DNA of 63,041 bases from Planctomycetota bacterium. GTDB taxonomy: Bacteria > Planctomycetota > UBA11346. The translations under genes and the position numbers were made by a program. Below are positions 24,851 through 33,472 of this stretch, in pieces (the stretch's first letter is position 1; each line of letters starts with the position of its first letter). Under the pieces are notes generated by a model. It made no database searches, had not been told where the DNA came from, and saw only the letters and a program-made list of their open reading frames with translations. The stretch is from assembly GCA_016745075.1 (NCBI GenBank), contig JADGDD010000015.1, forward strand, positions 1 to 63,041, in the 5' to 3' direction.

Positions 24851-26035
24851 TTATATATGTGCAATAATACGTGCCGATTCGCGGGCGATGGCAAGTTCTT
24901 CGTTGGTTGGAATCACAAGGGCACACGGAGTTTGTGTTGAGGTGATCCGTCCTGATTCATCACCGTGCTGTTCATTGAGCTGCTCATCAAGAGTGAGGCC
25001 AGTAAAAGAGAGCAGATTAAGGACTTCTTTACGAGTAGACTTGTCGTTCTCACCAATGCCGCCAGTAAAGACAAGGGCATCTACACCGCCAAGCGCAACC
25101 ATCATGCCAGCAATATCTTTGGCTAAGCGATAGCAGAAAATAGACACAGCCATAGCTGCTTTCGTATCGCCATCGTTTGCCGCCTTTTGCAGGGTACGCA
25201 TATCATTGCTAACTCCAGAAATGCCAAGCAAACCAGATTTTTTATTGAGCGCATTCGTGACATCTGCGTGAGAGCAATCAAGCTTATCGCACATATACGA
25301 GAATAATCCTGGGTCAACGTTACCGCTGCGAGTTCCCATTACTAAGCCTTCGAGCGGAGTAAGACCCATACTCGTATCAACACTTTCACCATTCAGAACA
25401 GCCGCGGTAGAACAACCATTGCCTAAGTGGGCGGTGATAATTTTGGACGGTTTCTCTGCAAGTCCTAAACGTTGAATAGCTTGATCCGCAACAAAGGCGT
25501 GGGATGTACCGTGAAAGCCATATTTACGAACTTGAAAGTCCGTGTACCAACTATCTGGGACGGGGTAACGCCAGGCACGTTCTGGCATGGTTTGGTGAAA
25601 GGCCGTATCAAAAACAGCAACCTGTGGTAAGTCTGGGAAGAATTGACTGCTTTCTTTGATGCCTAAAATATTTGGCGGATTATGAAGTGGTGCCAGTGCG
25701 CTACATTCAACGAGCGTATTCATGATCGCGTCATCAATAAGCATGCTACCAGAGAAACGGCTGGCTCCATGAACGACACGGTGGCCAACACCTGTTAATG
25801 TCATGTTTTCAATCGTATCTAAATAAGGAATTAAGGCTTTAATTGCTTCAGCATGACCACCACTTTTAAGCGATACTGTTGTTTGAAAATTGTTTGCTTC
25901 TATTTCTATCTGTAATGATGCGTTTTCTTGGCCAAGGCACTCTGCCAAGGCTTGTAAATAAACAGTTCCTGCATCTGGATCAATGACGGCAAATTTAACG
26001 GATGATGATCCGCTGTTAATAATAAGTATAGACAT
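24851..26035 (-). CDS. ackA: acetate kinase
   Basis: Converts acetyl phosphate and ADP to acetate and ATP, or the reverse. The 394-residue protein shows the ASKHA-fold signatures: INSGSSSVKF at the start, GHRVVHGA, FDTAFHQTMP, HLGNGCSTAAV, MGLTPLEGLVMGTRSGNVDPG, and FTGGIGEND near the C-terminus. It is the first gene of the operon with pta. The start ATG at 26035 is preceded by GAGGA. All expected active-site motifs appear intact. Confidence 0.95.
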   Translation of the reverse strand: MSILIINSGSSSVKFAVIDPDAGTVYLQALAECLGQENASLQIEIEANNFQTTVSLKSGGHAEAIKALIPYLDTIENMTLTGVGHRVVHGASRFSGSMLIDDAIMNTLVECSALAPLHNPPNILGIKESSQFFPDLPQVAVFDTAFHQTMPERAWRYPVPDSWYTDFQVRKYGFHGTSHAFVADQAIQRLGLAEKPSKIITAHLGNGCSTAAVLNGESVDTSMGLTPLEGLVMGTRSGNVDPGLFSYMCDKLDCSHADVTNALNKKSGLLGISGVSNDMRTLQKAANDGDTKAAMAVSIFCYRLAKDIAGMMVALGGVDALVFTGGIGENDKSTRKEVLNLLSFTGLTLDEQLNEQHGDESGRITSTQTPCALVIPTNEELAIARESARIIAHI

Positions 26036-26282
26036 AGAGGACTCTTATGGGCCAGAGGTGTTGGAGGGTGCAGGAAGAACAAGACAATTCTTCCACATGC
26101 GGTGGCAGTATATCTTCCGTCTGCATTTATGGACATTTTCTCAGGCGATTCAGGGCGGAATGCGCAACGTGCATGAATGATATTCGTGTGGTGTCATTTC
26201 TAAAAAAAAGTAGTTTATTCTCTGCCTGTTTTTTTGTTCGGTAATTGTTTGTACGAGAATAAAATAATCTTGCCTGCCACCC
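26036..26282 (-). other. intergenic region upstream of ackA
   Basis: No supported gene. It must hold the promoter of ackA-pta on the minus strand and the end of the amidase transcript. A CACCCTTAGGGTG palindrome (26278-26290) overlaps the amidase stop, and a second repeat (GGTGCAATC / GATTGCACC, 26287-26307) includes its last codons. Neither has a T tract, so termination there is uncertain. Confidence 0.4.
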
Positions 26283-26933
26283 TTAGGGTGCAATCAACGA
26301 TTGCACCTGCTCCCGAAAACGCTTCATATCAAAACTCGCGCCTGGGCAGAGCGTGCCGCCATCACGAACATGGGAATGTGGCAAAATGTCTTCGACAGAT
26401 AGTTGTGGGTAGTGTTGTAAGAGTACTGCACAAAGATCAGCGGCTCGCTGCCACTGAATTGGTGGCGGTGGCTGTTTTTCAAAGTTTCCAATGAGACAAA
26501 TACCAATACCGTGTTCATTGTGCTCTTTATTACCGGCATGGGCTCCATGATATTGATGAGTCCAGCGAAAAGTGTAGTCAATACGGCCAAGCGGCATGCC
26601 TTTGCCATTACCAATAATAAAATGATAGCCTACTCCATCCCATTTTTTATTATGGAGATGATCGTGATCTATGCCAGCACTTGAACCACTAGTGGCATAG
26701 CTGTGATGAATAATAATAGACTTCCACGTGCGTTGTTCGGCATCTGCTGCTGGAGCAATGTGTTTCCATGATAGCGTAGGAGTGGAATCTTCTGTGCGCC
26801 GATGCTGTTGCGCAAAGAGAAAGAAGAGTGCGCAGGCGGAAAGAAGGCCAATGGTCAGGATATGCGCAGAGGGGCGCGGTATGTATTTAGCGATCGACAA
26901 AAACAGAGACCTCAGCAGCAGGTAAAATGCCAC
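26283..26933 (-). CDS. membrane-anchored peptidoglycan amidase (Amidase_2/PGRP type)
   Basis: Probable zinc-dependent N-acetylmuramoyl-L-alanine amidase or peptidoglycan-binding relative. One N-terminal membrane segment (about residues 24-42) anchors it, with the catalytic domain outside. Likely zinc ligands are the His in IIIHHSYAT, the His in HSHVRDGG and the Cys in LCPGASFD. GVGYHFIIGNG and GIGICLIGNFE are typical PGRP strands. The ATG at 26933 overlaps the upstream gene by 47 bases, so a shorter start is possible. It is the third gene after lepA. A role in wall recycling or remodelling is inferred from the fold. Confidence 0.82.
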   Translation of the reverse strand: MAFYLLLRSLFLSIAKYIPRPSAHILTIGLLSACALFFLFAQQHRRTEDSTPTLSWKHIAPAADAEQRTWKSIIIHHSYATSGSSAGIDHDHLHNKKWDGVGYHFIIGNGKGMPLGRIDYTFRWTHQYHGAHAGNKEHNEHGIGICLIGNFEKQPPPPIQWQRAADLCAVLLQHYPQLSVEDILPHSHVRDGGTLCPGASFDMKRFREQVQSLIAP

Positions 26934-27354
26934 CGTCTGCGAGGCGTGTGCGACGAAGGCTTAAACGCCAATAAGGACGAAGGCTATAGCCAAGGGCACG
27001 GGCGTGATTGGCTAATTGTTTGTAGGTTAAATGGAGGTCAGCTAGTGCATCCATATGTGGTGCACTTAGGCTATAGAGATTGCGGTAATCTTCTATGAAG
27101 AGCGGTGGTTGCTGGGTGGTGAGTCCGGTAATGGCAGTGCCAACTTGGCAGGGCCAGTTGCTTATTGGTTCATCATCAGCTGGTAGCGTGAATAAAATAA
27201 CTGGTGGTCCGTAACATTCTACTGCTGTGTCTGCTTTTTCTACTAAGGTTGAAACAATATCCTGCCACAGATCTTGGGCATTGAGTGGGCAACCATCATG
27301 ACCAATGGATGCAAAGCGCAGATTACCTTCAAATCGTAATTTTGGGTCAGCCAT
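26887..27354 (-). CDS. small protein, possibly GyrI-like effector-binding domain
   Basis: 155-residue soluble protein that I do not recognise with certainty. The pattern of an N-terminal strand, ECYGPPVILFTLP, a central two-helix stretch (MDALADLHLTYKQLANHARAL) and a closing strand ending AAEVSVFVD is reminiscent of GyrI-like small-molecule-binding domains. It lacks any DNA-binding part. It sits between lepA (36 bases upstream) and the amidase gene (overlapping), all on the minus strand, so they probably form one operon. The function is unknown. Confidence 0.6.
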   Translation of the reverse strand: MADPKLRFEGNLRFASIGHDGCPLNAQDLWQDIVSTLVEKADTAVECYGPPVILFTLPADDEPISNWPCQVGTAITGLTTQQPPLFIEDYRNLYSLSAPHMDALADLHLTYKQLANHARALGYSLRPYWRLSLRRTRLADGGILPAAEVSVFVDR

Positions 27355-27390
27355 ATGTCTACTTTCTCTGGTTTGTGCTTTCTGGTTTTG

Positions 27391-29205
27391 CTATTCTCGG
27401 TCTGCGCTACGTGATTTCAAGACAGCCATAAAAGCACCCTGTGGCACTTCTACATTACCGATCATTTTCATCCGTTTTTTACCTTTTTTCTGTTTCTCAA
27501 GCAATTTGCGTTTACGAGAAATATCACCGCCGTAACATTTTGCCGTAACATCTTTACGAACAGCACGAACGCTCTCACGAGCAATCACTTTTTTGCCAAT
27601 GGCAGCTTGCAGGGCTACTTCAAAAAGGTGTTTTGGTATTTCACTTTTGAGCGCTTTAATCATAGCGCGGCCACGGTATTCGGCAGTAGAACGATGGCAG
27701 ATAATTGCTAAGGCATCGCATGGCTCATGGTGTACAAGTACGTCCACCTTCACTAAGTCGGCTTCTTCAAAGCCATAGATATCGTAATCCATAGTGCCGT
27801 AACCAGACGTGTGTGATTTTAATTGATCAAAGAGATCATAAATAACTTCGGCAAGCGGCATTTGGTAGGTGAGGACGCAACGTTCTTTCCCCATATATTC
27901 TTGCCGTAAAAAGATGCCGCGTCGTTCAGTAGCCAAGGTCATAATGGCACCAACATAACTTGATGGGGCCATAAAATTAACGGTGGCCATCGGCTCTTTA
28001 ATTGCTTCGTAGCCTTCTTCTGGTATTTCAGCAGGTGTCGTAATCTCTTTGTCGCTGCCGTCTTTGAGTTTGAGCTGATAGGTAACGGTTGGTGCCGTTT
28101 GGACAACATCCAGATCAAATTCCCGTTCTAGGCGTTCTTGGCAAATTTCCATATGCAACATGCCTAAAAACCCACAACGGAAACCTTGGCCAAGTGCGCC
28201 GCCAGACTCAGGTTCCCAGGTAAAGCTTGCGTCATTGATTTGTAATTTTTCAACGGACTCACGAAGTTGATCATAGGTCGTTTCACCAGATGGATACAGA
28301 CCACAATGGACCATGGGTTTGGCATCATGGAAGCCTTTGAGTGGTTCTGCACGGTCTTTATCAAGGGTGATCGTGTCGCCTACTTTTACATCAGCCAGTG
28401 CTTTAATAGAACCAGTGAAATAGCCAACTTCACCAGCAGCGAGACCGTTTTTCTCAGCAGTCATCTGTGGACGTAAACGACCCACTTCAGTAACCTCGTA
28501 GAGTTTTTTCGAGCGAATTAGGCGGATGTTGTCACCGCGTTTAATACTGCCATTAATCACACGGAAATAGACAATAATCCCACGGTATTCATCGTACACC
28601 GCATCAAAGATCAAAGCTTGTAGTGGAGCATTTGCGTTACCGATAGGAGCTGGCATTCGTTCAACAATTGCAGACAAAATCTCAGGGACACCAATGCCCT
28701 TTTTCGCGCTTGCCTGAATGCAGCTTTCCGCATCAAGGCCGAGGCTTTCTTCAACCTCAATAGCAACCTCTTCTGGTTGAGCAGCAGGTAAATCAATTTT
28801 ATTCAGAATAGGGACAATTTCAAGATCTTGATCAAGGGCGAGTAAAAAATTAGCCATGGTTTGTGCTTCAACACCCTGAGCAGCATCTACGAGTAATAGC
28901 GCTCCTTCACAGGCTTGAAGGCTACGGGTGACTTCATACGTGAAGTCTACATGGCCAGGGGTATCGATCAGGTTTAGCTGATAAGTCTTGCCATCACTAT
29001 GCTTGTAATCAATGCAGACAGCACGTGCTTTGATAGTGATTCCACGTTCGCGTTCCAGTTCCATGTCATCCAAGAGCTGATCTTGCATATTTCTGTCAGC
29101 GACAGCCCCTGTTTGTTGTAACAAGCGGTCAGCTAGGGTGCTTTTGCCATGGTCAATATGGGCAATAATGCAGAAATTGCGGATCGTATCAAGAGAATCA
29201 CTCAT
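27391..29205 (-). CDS. lepA: elongation factor 4 (LepA GTPase)
   Basis: Ribosome-associated translational GTPase thought to back-translocate or aid ribosome assembly. The G1 motif AHIDHGKST, G3 DTPGHVDF and G4 NKID are present. The LepA-specific C-terminus (EYRGRAMIKALKSEIPKHLF, then KCYGGDISRKRKLLEKQKKG) separates it from EF-G. I chose the ATG at 29205, six residues before the conserved IRNF and giving a typical 604 residues. In-frame ATGs at 29217 and 29235 are also possible and no ribosome-binding site decides between them. It leads a minus-strand operon with the small protein and the amidase. Confidence 0.94.
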   Translation of the reverse strand: MSDSLDTIRNFCIIAHIDHGKSTLADRLLQQTGAVADRNMQDQLLDDMELERERGITIKARAVCIDYKHSDGKTYQLNLIDTPGHVDFTYEVTRSLQACEGALLLVDAAQGVEAQTMANFLLALDQDLEIVPILNKIDLPAAQPEEVAIEVEESLGLDAESCIQASAKKGIGVPEILSAIVERMPAPIGNANAPLQALIFDAVYDEYRGIIVYFRVINGSIKRGDNIRLIRSKKLYEVTEVGRLRPQMTAEKNGLAAGEVGYFTGSIKALADVKVGDTITLDKDRAEPLKGFHDAKPMVHCGLYPSGETTYDQLRESVEKLQINDASFTWEPESGGALGQGFRCGFLGMLHMEICQERLEREFDLDVVQTAPTVTYQLKLKDGSDKEITTPAEIPEEGYEAIKEPMATVNFMAPSSYVGAIMTLATERRGIFLRQEYMGKERCVLTYQMPLAEVIYDLFDQLKSHTSGYGTMDYDIYGFEEADLVKVDVLVHHEPCDALAIICHRSTAEYRGRAMIKALKSEIPKHLFEVALQAAIGKKVIARESVRAVRKDVTAKCYGGDISRKRKLLEKQKKGKKRMKMIGNVEVPQGAFMAVLKSRSADRE

Positions 29206-29260
29206 GCCGCGCAGCATAGAAGGGCTTTCATTCACGCAACCTATGATTCATTCTTGCCCA

Positions 29261-29289
29261 TTTACTTGGCGATTTTTAGGGTGTATACT
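29261..29289 (+). promoter_or_regulatory. predicted sigma70-type promoter of the FapA-like gene
   Basis: TTTACT (29261-29266) and TATACT (29284-29289) are separated by 17 bases, about 54 bases before the start codon at 29343. The match is 4 of 6 and 5 of 6 to the consensus. This is a prediction only. Confidence 0.45.
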
Positions 29290-29342
29290 CCTATGCAGGA
29301 GAGCAAAGCTAGAAACATTGAATAAGCGGTGTTGCAGGTATC

Positions 29343-31244
29343 ATGCTAAACGTAGAGCTAACTATTTCTGAAGATAGAATGCAGGCCATACTGGTGGTTC
29401 CGCGTGAGGAATGTATCAGTTTAGCGGAACTTAAAGACTTAATTACTGAAATGGGTATTTGCTACGGGATAGATGTGGCTGGGGTGCAGCAGGCTGCGGT
29501 TCCAGTGGCTTTTGAACGAAAAGTTATTATCGCTCGTGGGCTTGCTCCTCAAAAAGCATTTTATGGGACGATAATCCCGCCATTGTTAGAACAGTTGCCA
29601 ATGCATGTCTGTGAAGGACAGGGGCTTGGTGAGTTTGTACCGCCGCACCCTGAACGGTCCGGCTGGACGGTGCTTGGTGAGGAATTACATGCAGAAGAAA
29701 CGCATCTTAATATACATAAAGATGTACGTATTGGATATGGCTTGACCTTTGATGGAGAGGGCTCTGTCCATGCCTTAGATGAAGGGTATTGTTATCAGCA
29801 GGCAGATGGCTCTTTAGTTGTAGATAAGGTTGGACAGCGTCTTCAGGCAGATGATGTTCAATGTACGATTTCAGCAGACGGTATGGAGGCCAGTATTCAT
29901 CTTCCGGCCCTCGCTATGATTGAGATGGATCAATTGCGGTTGCTTATCCAACAGGTGGGTATTCGTTTTGGCTTAGACCCACTGGTGCTTCACACCGTGG
30001 CTCGTATTGATGGGGCAGATAGAGATATTGTTATAGCTCACGGGCAAATACCAGAACGTGGAGAGGATGCTCATATCGAATACCCTATTGCAAGCCGGCA
30101 TGATCGTATGCAGCAACCCGAGGAAGAAGCATTTGGTGGTGTAGACTTTCAGGAATTAAAGCAATTTATTGAGGTCGTACAGGAGACGTGTTTACTGGAA
30201 TATATTCCAGAAACGCTGGGTAAAGTTGGTATGACTGTAGTGGGTGAAGAGATAGCAGCTGAACCGGGGGCAGGGCAAGACCTTTTGTGCCTCTGTGGTG
30301 AAGGGACGATGGCGGACCCAGCCGATTCTAACCGGTGTCTTGCAAAGATTGATGGTATCTATGTATGTGATAAATTTGGTGTAGTCTCCGTTTCTCCATT
30401 GCTACTCATTTCAGGTGATGTTGATTACGAAAGTGGTAATATTGATACGGAATATGCGGTACATATTACAGGCGATATTAAAAAAGGGTTCTCAGTAAAA
30501 AGTCGTAGTGATATTCATGTCGGTGGTGTTATTGAAGATGCTCGGGTATCGGCTTGGGGAGATGTTGTTGTTAAAAATGGCATTCTAGCAGGAGAACATC
30601 GTGTTAAGGCGCATGGAAATGTATTAGCCTCCTACACCAATCACAGAGAAGTAAAAGGTCATAATATCCACATAGAAAAAAGTATTCGTGGTGGGCTTAT
30701 TCTTGCCACAGGTAGTGTTCGGGCCAGTCGCATTAGTGGTTGTGAAATACTTGCTGCGGAATCGGTTTATTGTGATGTGCTTGGGTCGCATATTGGTAAT
30801 GATACGAGCGTTCATGTGGGTATTGATCCACAGGCGCGTTCAGAATTGTCTGATTTACAAAAACGGATGAGTGATTTAGAACCAGGTATGAAACGAGAAG
30901 CTGAGCGTACCAAGTTGTGTCGTGTGCATTACGAACGTGCTAAACAAGCTTTTGGAGAGCAGAGAAATCCATCTACAGAAAATGACATGCAGGCAAGCGC
31001 TAGTGAATATAGACGTGCTAAACGAATGCTCGCAGGGCTTGCAGAAGAATGGAAACAAGCGCAGGTGACAATGGAATCTCTGCAAAAACGTTTACATGAA
31101 AAAAGAGACAAAGCAGTGGTAGCGGTCACAAAGACAGTTCATCAACAGGTGACAGTTCGAATTAGCGATTATTATAATATCACCACCCAAGATGAATTAT
31201 CAGCCTCAGTTTTTGGTGGGGATACCGACGAGTCGTCCTGCTAG
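29343..31244 (+). CDS. FapA-like (DUF342) polymer-forming protein with duplicated N-domain
   Basis: Cytoplasmic protein of the DUF342/FapA family, associated in other bacteria with flagellar or cell-shape functions. Two tandem N-terminal units share the same pattern: residues about 3-110 (TISEDRMQAILVVP, ITEMGICYGID, ARGLAPQK) and about 177-275 (TISADGMEASIHLP, IQQVGIRFGLD, AHGQIPERG). The middle, about 360-495, is a right-handed beta-helix-like region (VHITGDIKKGFSVKS, VSAWGDVVVKNGILAG). The last 120 residues are a charged coiled coil with a helical hairpin. It is monocistronic and diverges from lepA. The precise role is unknown. Confidence 0.82.
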   Translation: MLNVELTISEDRMQAILVVPREECISLAELKDLITEMGICYGIDVAGVQQAAVPVAFERKVIIARGLAPQKAFYGTIIPPLLEQLPMHVCEGQGLGEFVPPHPERSGWTVLGEELHAEETHLNIHKDVRIGYGLTFDGEGSVHALDEGYCYQQADGSLVVDKVGQRLQADDVQCTISADGMEASIHLPALAMIEMDQLRLLIQQVGIRFGLDPLVLHTVARIDGADRDIVIAHGQIPERGEDAHIEYPIASRHDRMQQPEEEAFGGVDFQELKQFIEVVQETCLLEYIPETLGKVGMTVVGEEIAAEPGAGQDLLCLCGEGTMADPADSNRCLAKIDGIYVCDKFGVVSVSPLLLISGDVDYESGNIDTEYAVHITGDIKKGFSVKSRSDIHVGGVIEDARVSAWGDVVVKNGILAGEHRVKAHGNVLASYTNHREVKGHNIHIEKSIRGGLILATGSVRASRISGCEILAAESVYCDVLGSHIGNDTSVHVGIDPQARSELSDLQKRMSDLEPGMKREAERTKLCRVHYERAKQAFGEQRNPSTENDMQASASEYRRAKRMLAGLAEEWKQAQVTMESLQKRLHEKRDKAVVAVTKTVHQQVTVRISDYYNITTQDELSASVFGGDTDESSC

Positions 31245-31256
31245 TTTGCAACGGGA

Positions 31257-32303
31257 CTACAGGTGCCAGCGAAAGAATAAGATACATCCAGGTAGGAACG
31301 CTAGAATGAGGCCGCTGCCGAGTATTAGAGCAGGTGGTGTACTACTAATATCTGCTTGGGTGCTGGCTATAGAAAGAATGCCAATCGGTGTTAGTGAAGC
31401 GAGAAAGGCAATGCCACCAGCGGAAACAATACGGTCTCTGTTCTTGAAACGTACAAACAATGGAAGAGCAATAAACAGGGCGGCCAACGGTAAAAAGAAT
31501 CGAGACCATCTGCTGAGTAAGAGTGACATATGTAGGTGTGAACCGTTGCTCCATAACTCATCGCCAGTAAGTGCCTGCCGAGAGGTGATTTTATCCCGTA
31601 ATTGTGCCACAGAAAAAGGTACAATATAGGTGCCAGTGAGGGGGAGATGATCGAGTGTTTCATGATAATGGTGGCCAGCATCATCACTATGCCAACGGTA
31701 AATGGGCGGACGAAGGACCCAGTTATTGTTGTGGTATTCCATAAGACGGGCATGCACCATACCGCCCTCTTCAGGAATAATAGTGACCAACTGAAATGTC
31801 AGGGATGTTCCATTATCTTGGAGGTGATGACCATACCATACGGTATTGCAACTATCTTCAATCCATGTGACGGCACTTTCTTGTTGGACTTGATTGTGCG
31901 GTACTAAATTAGAGGTGATGGCAAGAAAGCGGGGAGCAACTTGGTCGGCAAGGAATACAGAAAGACCACCAAGCACGAGGGCGGCTACAAAAAAAACGCG
32001 CAATGATTTCCGCATGCTTACGGCAGCGGTGGAAAGAGAAATAAGTGAGTTGTTTTTGATTTCAGGTGCAATGCACAGTAGAGCAGATAAAACTGTTAAC
32101 ATGGGCATAATTGTGGTGAATAAATACGGTAAACGTGCGCAATAAAAATAGAGAACTTCGTAGCTGGAAATATCTAGTCGGTGAATTTTATTGAGGCGTA
32201 AAAGTAGATCAAATCCAGATATAAAAAGAGCAGCCAGCAAGGCCAGCGCACAGGTTGTGATAATGTAACGGCGTAGGAGATAGCGGTCAACAATGTAGGT
32301 CAT
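31257..32303 (-). CDS. lptG: LptF/LptG-family LPS export permease (distal copy)
   Basis: Inner-membrane permease of the YjgP/YjgQ family, which with the LptB ATPase extracts lipopolysaccharide and passes it to LptC/LptA. It shows membrane helices near both ends (about residues 10-35, 55-80, 95-125 and three in the last 90) and a periplasmic jellyroll-like domain in between. I chose MTYIVDRY at 32303, whose ATG overlaps the previous stop as ATGA; a longer in-frame start lies within the upstream gene. It is the last gene of the envelope operon. Which of the two copies is LptF and which LptG is a guess from gene order. Confidence 0.8.
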   Translation of the reverse strand: MTYIVDRYLLRRYIITTCALALLAALFISGFDLLLRLNKIHRLDISSYEVLYFYCARLPYLFTTIMPMLTVLSALLCIAPEIKNNSLISLSTAAVSMRKSLRVFFVAALVLGGLSVFLADQVAPRFLAITSNLVPHNQVQQESAVTWIEDSCNTVWYGHHLQDNGTSLTFQLVTIIPEEGGMVHARLMEYHNNNWVLRPPIYRWHSDDAGHHYHETLDHLPLTGTYIVPFSVAQLRDKITSRQALTGDELWSNGSHLHMSLLLSRWSRFFLPLAALFIALPLFVRFKNRDRIVSAGGIAFLASLTPIGILSIASTQADISSTPPALILGSGLILAFLPGCILFFRWHL

Positions 32304-33454
32304 CGTTTTCTCCAAAAGAGAAACGCACTGGCGATGGTGAGGAAAGAAAAAAGTGGCCACATAATCCATGCTGGGTGAAAGGTGAGACGAGATCCGCTAC
32401 TCGCTACAATAATTTGTCCAGCAAGAGAGACAGGAATGAAAATAGCAAAGGCAACCATAATGGCGAGAACATGAATATGAGTTGGCCAAACAAGTGCTAA
32501 GGTACAGGCAATGAGCGTATACAGAATTGGTGAAACCGAATCAATGATGCGCTGGTGTTGGAGCATCTGTAATCGTCGATAGCGGAAACGTGCTCGCTGG
32601 TAACCTCTATCGTGGTGATCGTGTTGAGCTTGAACATAGCCATCTAAGATGGGGACCATGGCCTGTTCAGCGGCCGCAAGCTCACTGGTTGGGAGTGTGT
32701 CAGCTTTGCTTTTCGCCTTCGCATTAAATTCTTCCGGTAGCCACGGACGAAAGCGTGTGGGAAGGTTGATGGCCGCTGGTGTATCAAGGTCGTTAGCTTT
32801 AGCAGTGTTAGGAATGAACAGAACCCGTCCATCAACGAGTTCTAGGGCAAAAGCTTCTTCTTCGCTTGAGAAAGTCCATTGGGCACGTGGTGTATACATA
32901 ATAGTTGCAGCATCATTGGGTTGTCGATCGTACATGATGACATTATTGACGTGGTTATCGACAGCAGTTGACCCAACAATATAAATATCATTTCCACGGT
33001 TAGAGAAGATCGGTTCTTTTCTGGCAACAGAGCTAGCGATACTTTGTTGCAGCAAAGCTGCTTTGCTGGTGCGAATGCCGAGCATAGCTTTGGGTTGAAT
33101 AACATTGCTGATGTAGGCAGAGCAGAGGCAGAGCAAAATGGTTAATGGAATGAGCGCTGTAAAAAGAGATGAGGCGCTAATTCCTGAACTGCGTAGAGCA
33201 ATAAGTTCGCCTTCTGCTCGGATGCGACCAACGGTACATAATATTGCTGCTGTATATGAGAGCGGTAGTACATAGGGCAGTGCAAACAGAATTTGGCTAT
33301 CTATGGTTCCGAGAACAGCATCAAGAGGCGCGCCCCCTTGCAAAAAGGGGGCGGAAAAACTGACGACAATAAAAGCAAGTAATCCGCTCAGATAGAGTGC
33401 TGTGAGGCGAACAACCTCAGTTAAACAATATGAGCGGAGTGTTCCTGTTAGCAT
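32300..33454 (-). CDS. lptF: LptF/LptG-family LPS export permease (proximal copy)
   Basis: Second permease of the same family, 384 residues, with the standard layout: N-terminal helices including RAEGELIALRSSGIS, the conserved cytoplasmic coupling segment of LptF/G. Next comes a periplasmic domain, then C-terminal helices. The presence of two consecutive copies is typical of the LptFG heterodimer and is good evidence for an outer membrane with LPS. It overlaps the next gene by four bases, and lies 18 bases after the acidic-tailed membrane protein. The LptB ATPase is not in the window. Confidence 0.83.
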   Translation of the reverse strand: MLTGTLRSYCLTEVVRLTALYLSGLLAFIVVSFSAPFLQGGAPLDAVLGTIDSQILFALPYVLPLSYTAAILCTVGRIRAEGELIALRSSGISASSLFTALIPLTILLCLCSAYISNVIQPKAMLGIRTSKAALLQQSIASSVARKEPIFSNRGNDIYIVGSTAVDNHVNNVIMYDRQPNDAATIMYTPRAQWTFSSEEEAFALELVDGRVLFIPNTAKANDLDTPAAINLPTRFRPWLPEEFNAKAKSKADTLPTSELAAAEQAMVPILDGYVQAQHDHHDRGYQRARFRYRRLQMLQHQRIIDSVSPILYTLIACTLALVWPTHIHVLAIMVAFAIFIPVSLAGQIIVASSGSRLTFHPAWIMWPLFSFLTIASAFLFWRKR

Positions 33455-33472
33455 AAAGGCGTAGGCACTTTT

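Noticed and set aside
26047..26244. 65-codon plus-strand frame upstream of ackA
   Set aside because: Cys-rich nonsense-like product with no start signal, lying in the promoter region of ackA on the other strand.
26278..26307. Two overlapping palindromes at the amidase stop as a terminator
   Set aside because: They compete with each other, include coding bases and have no T tract, so I do not call a terminator.
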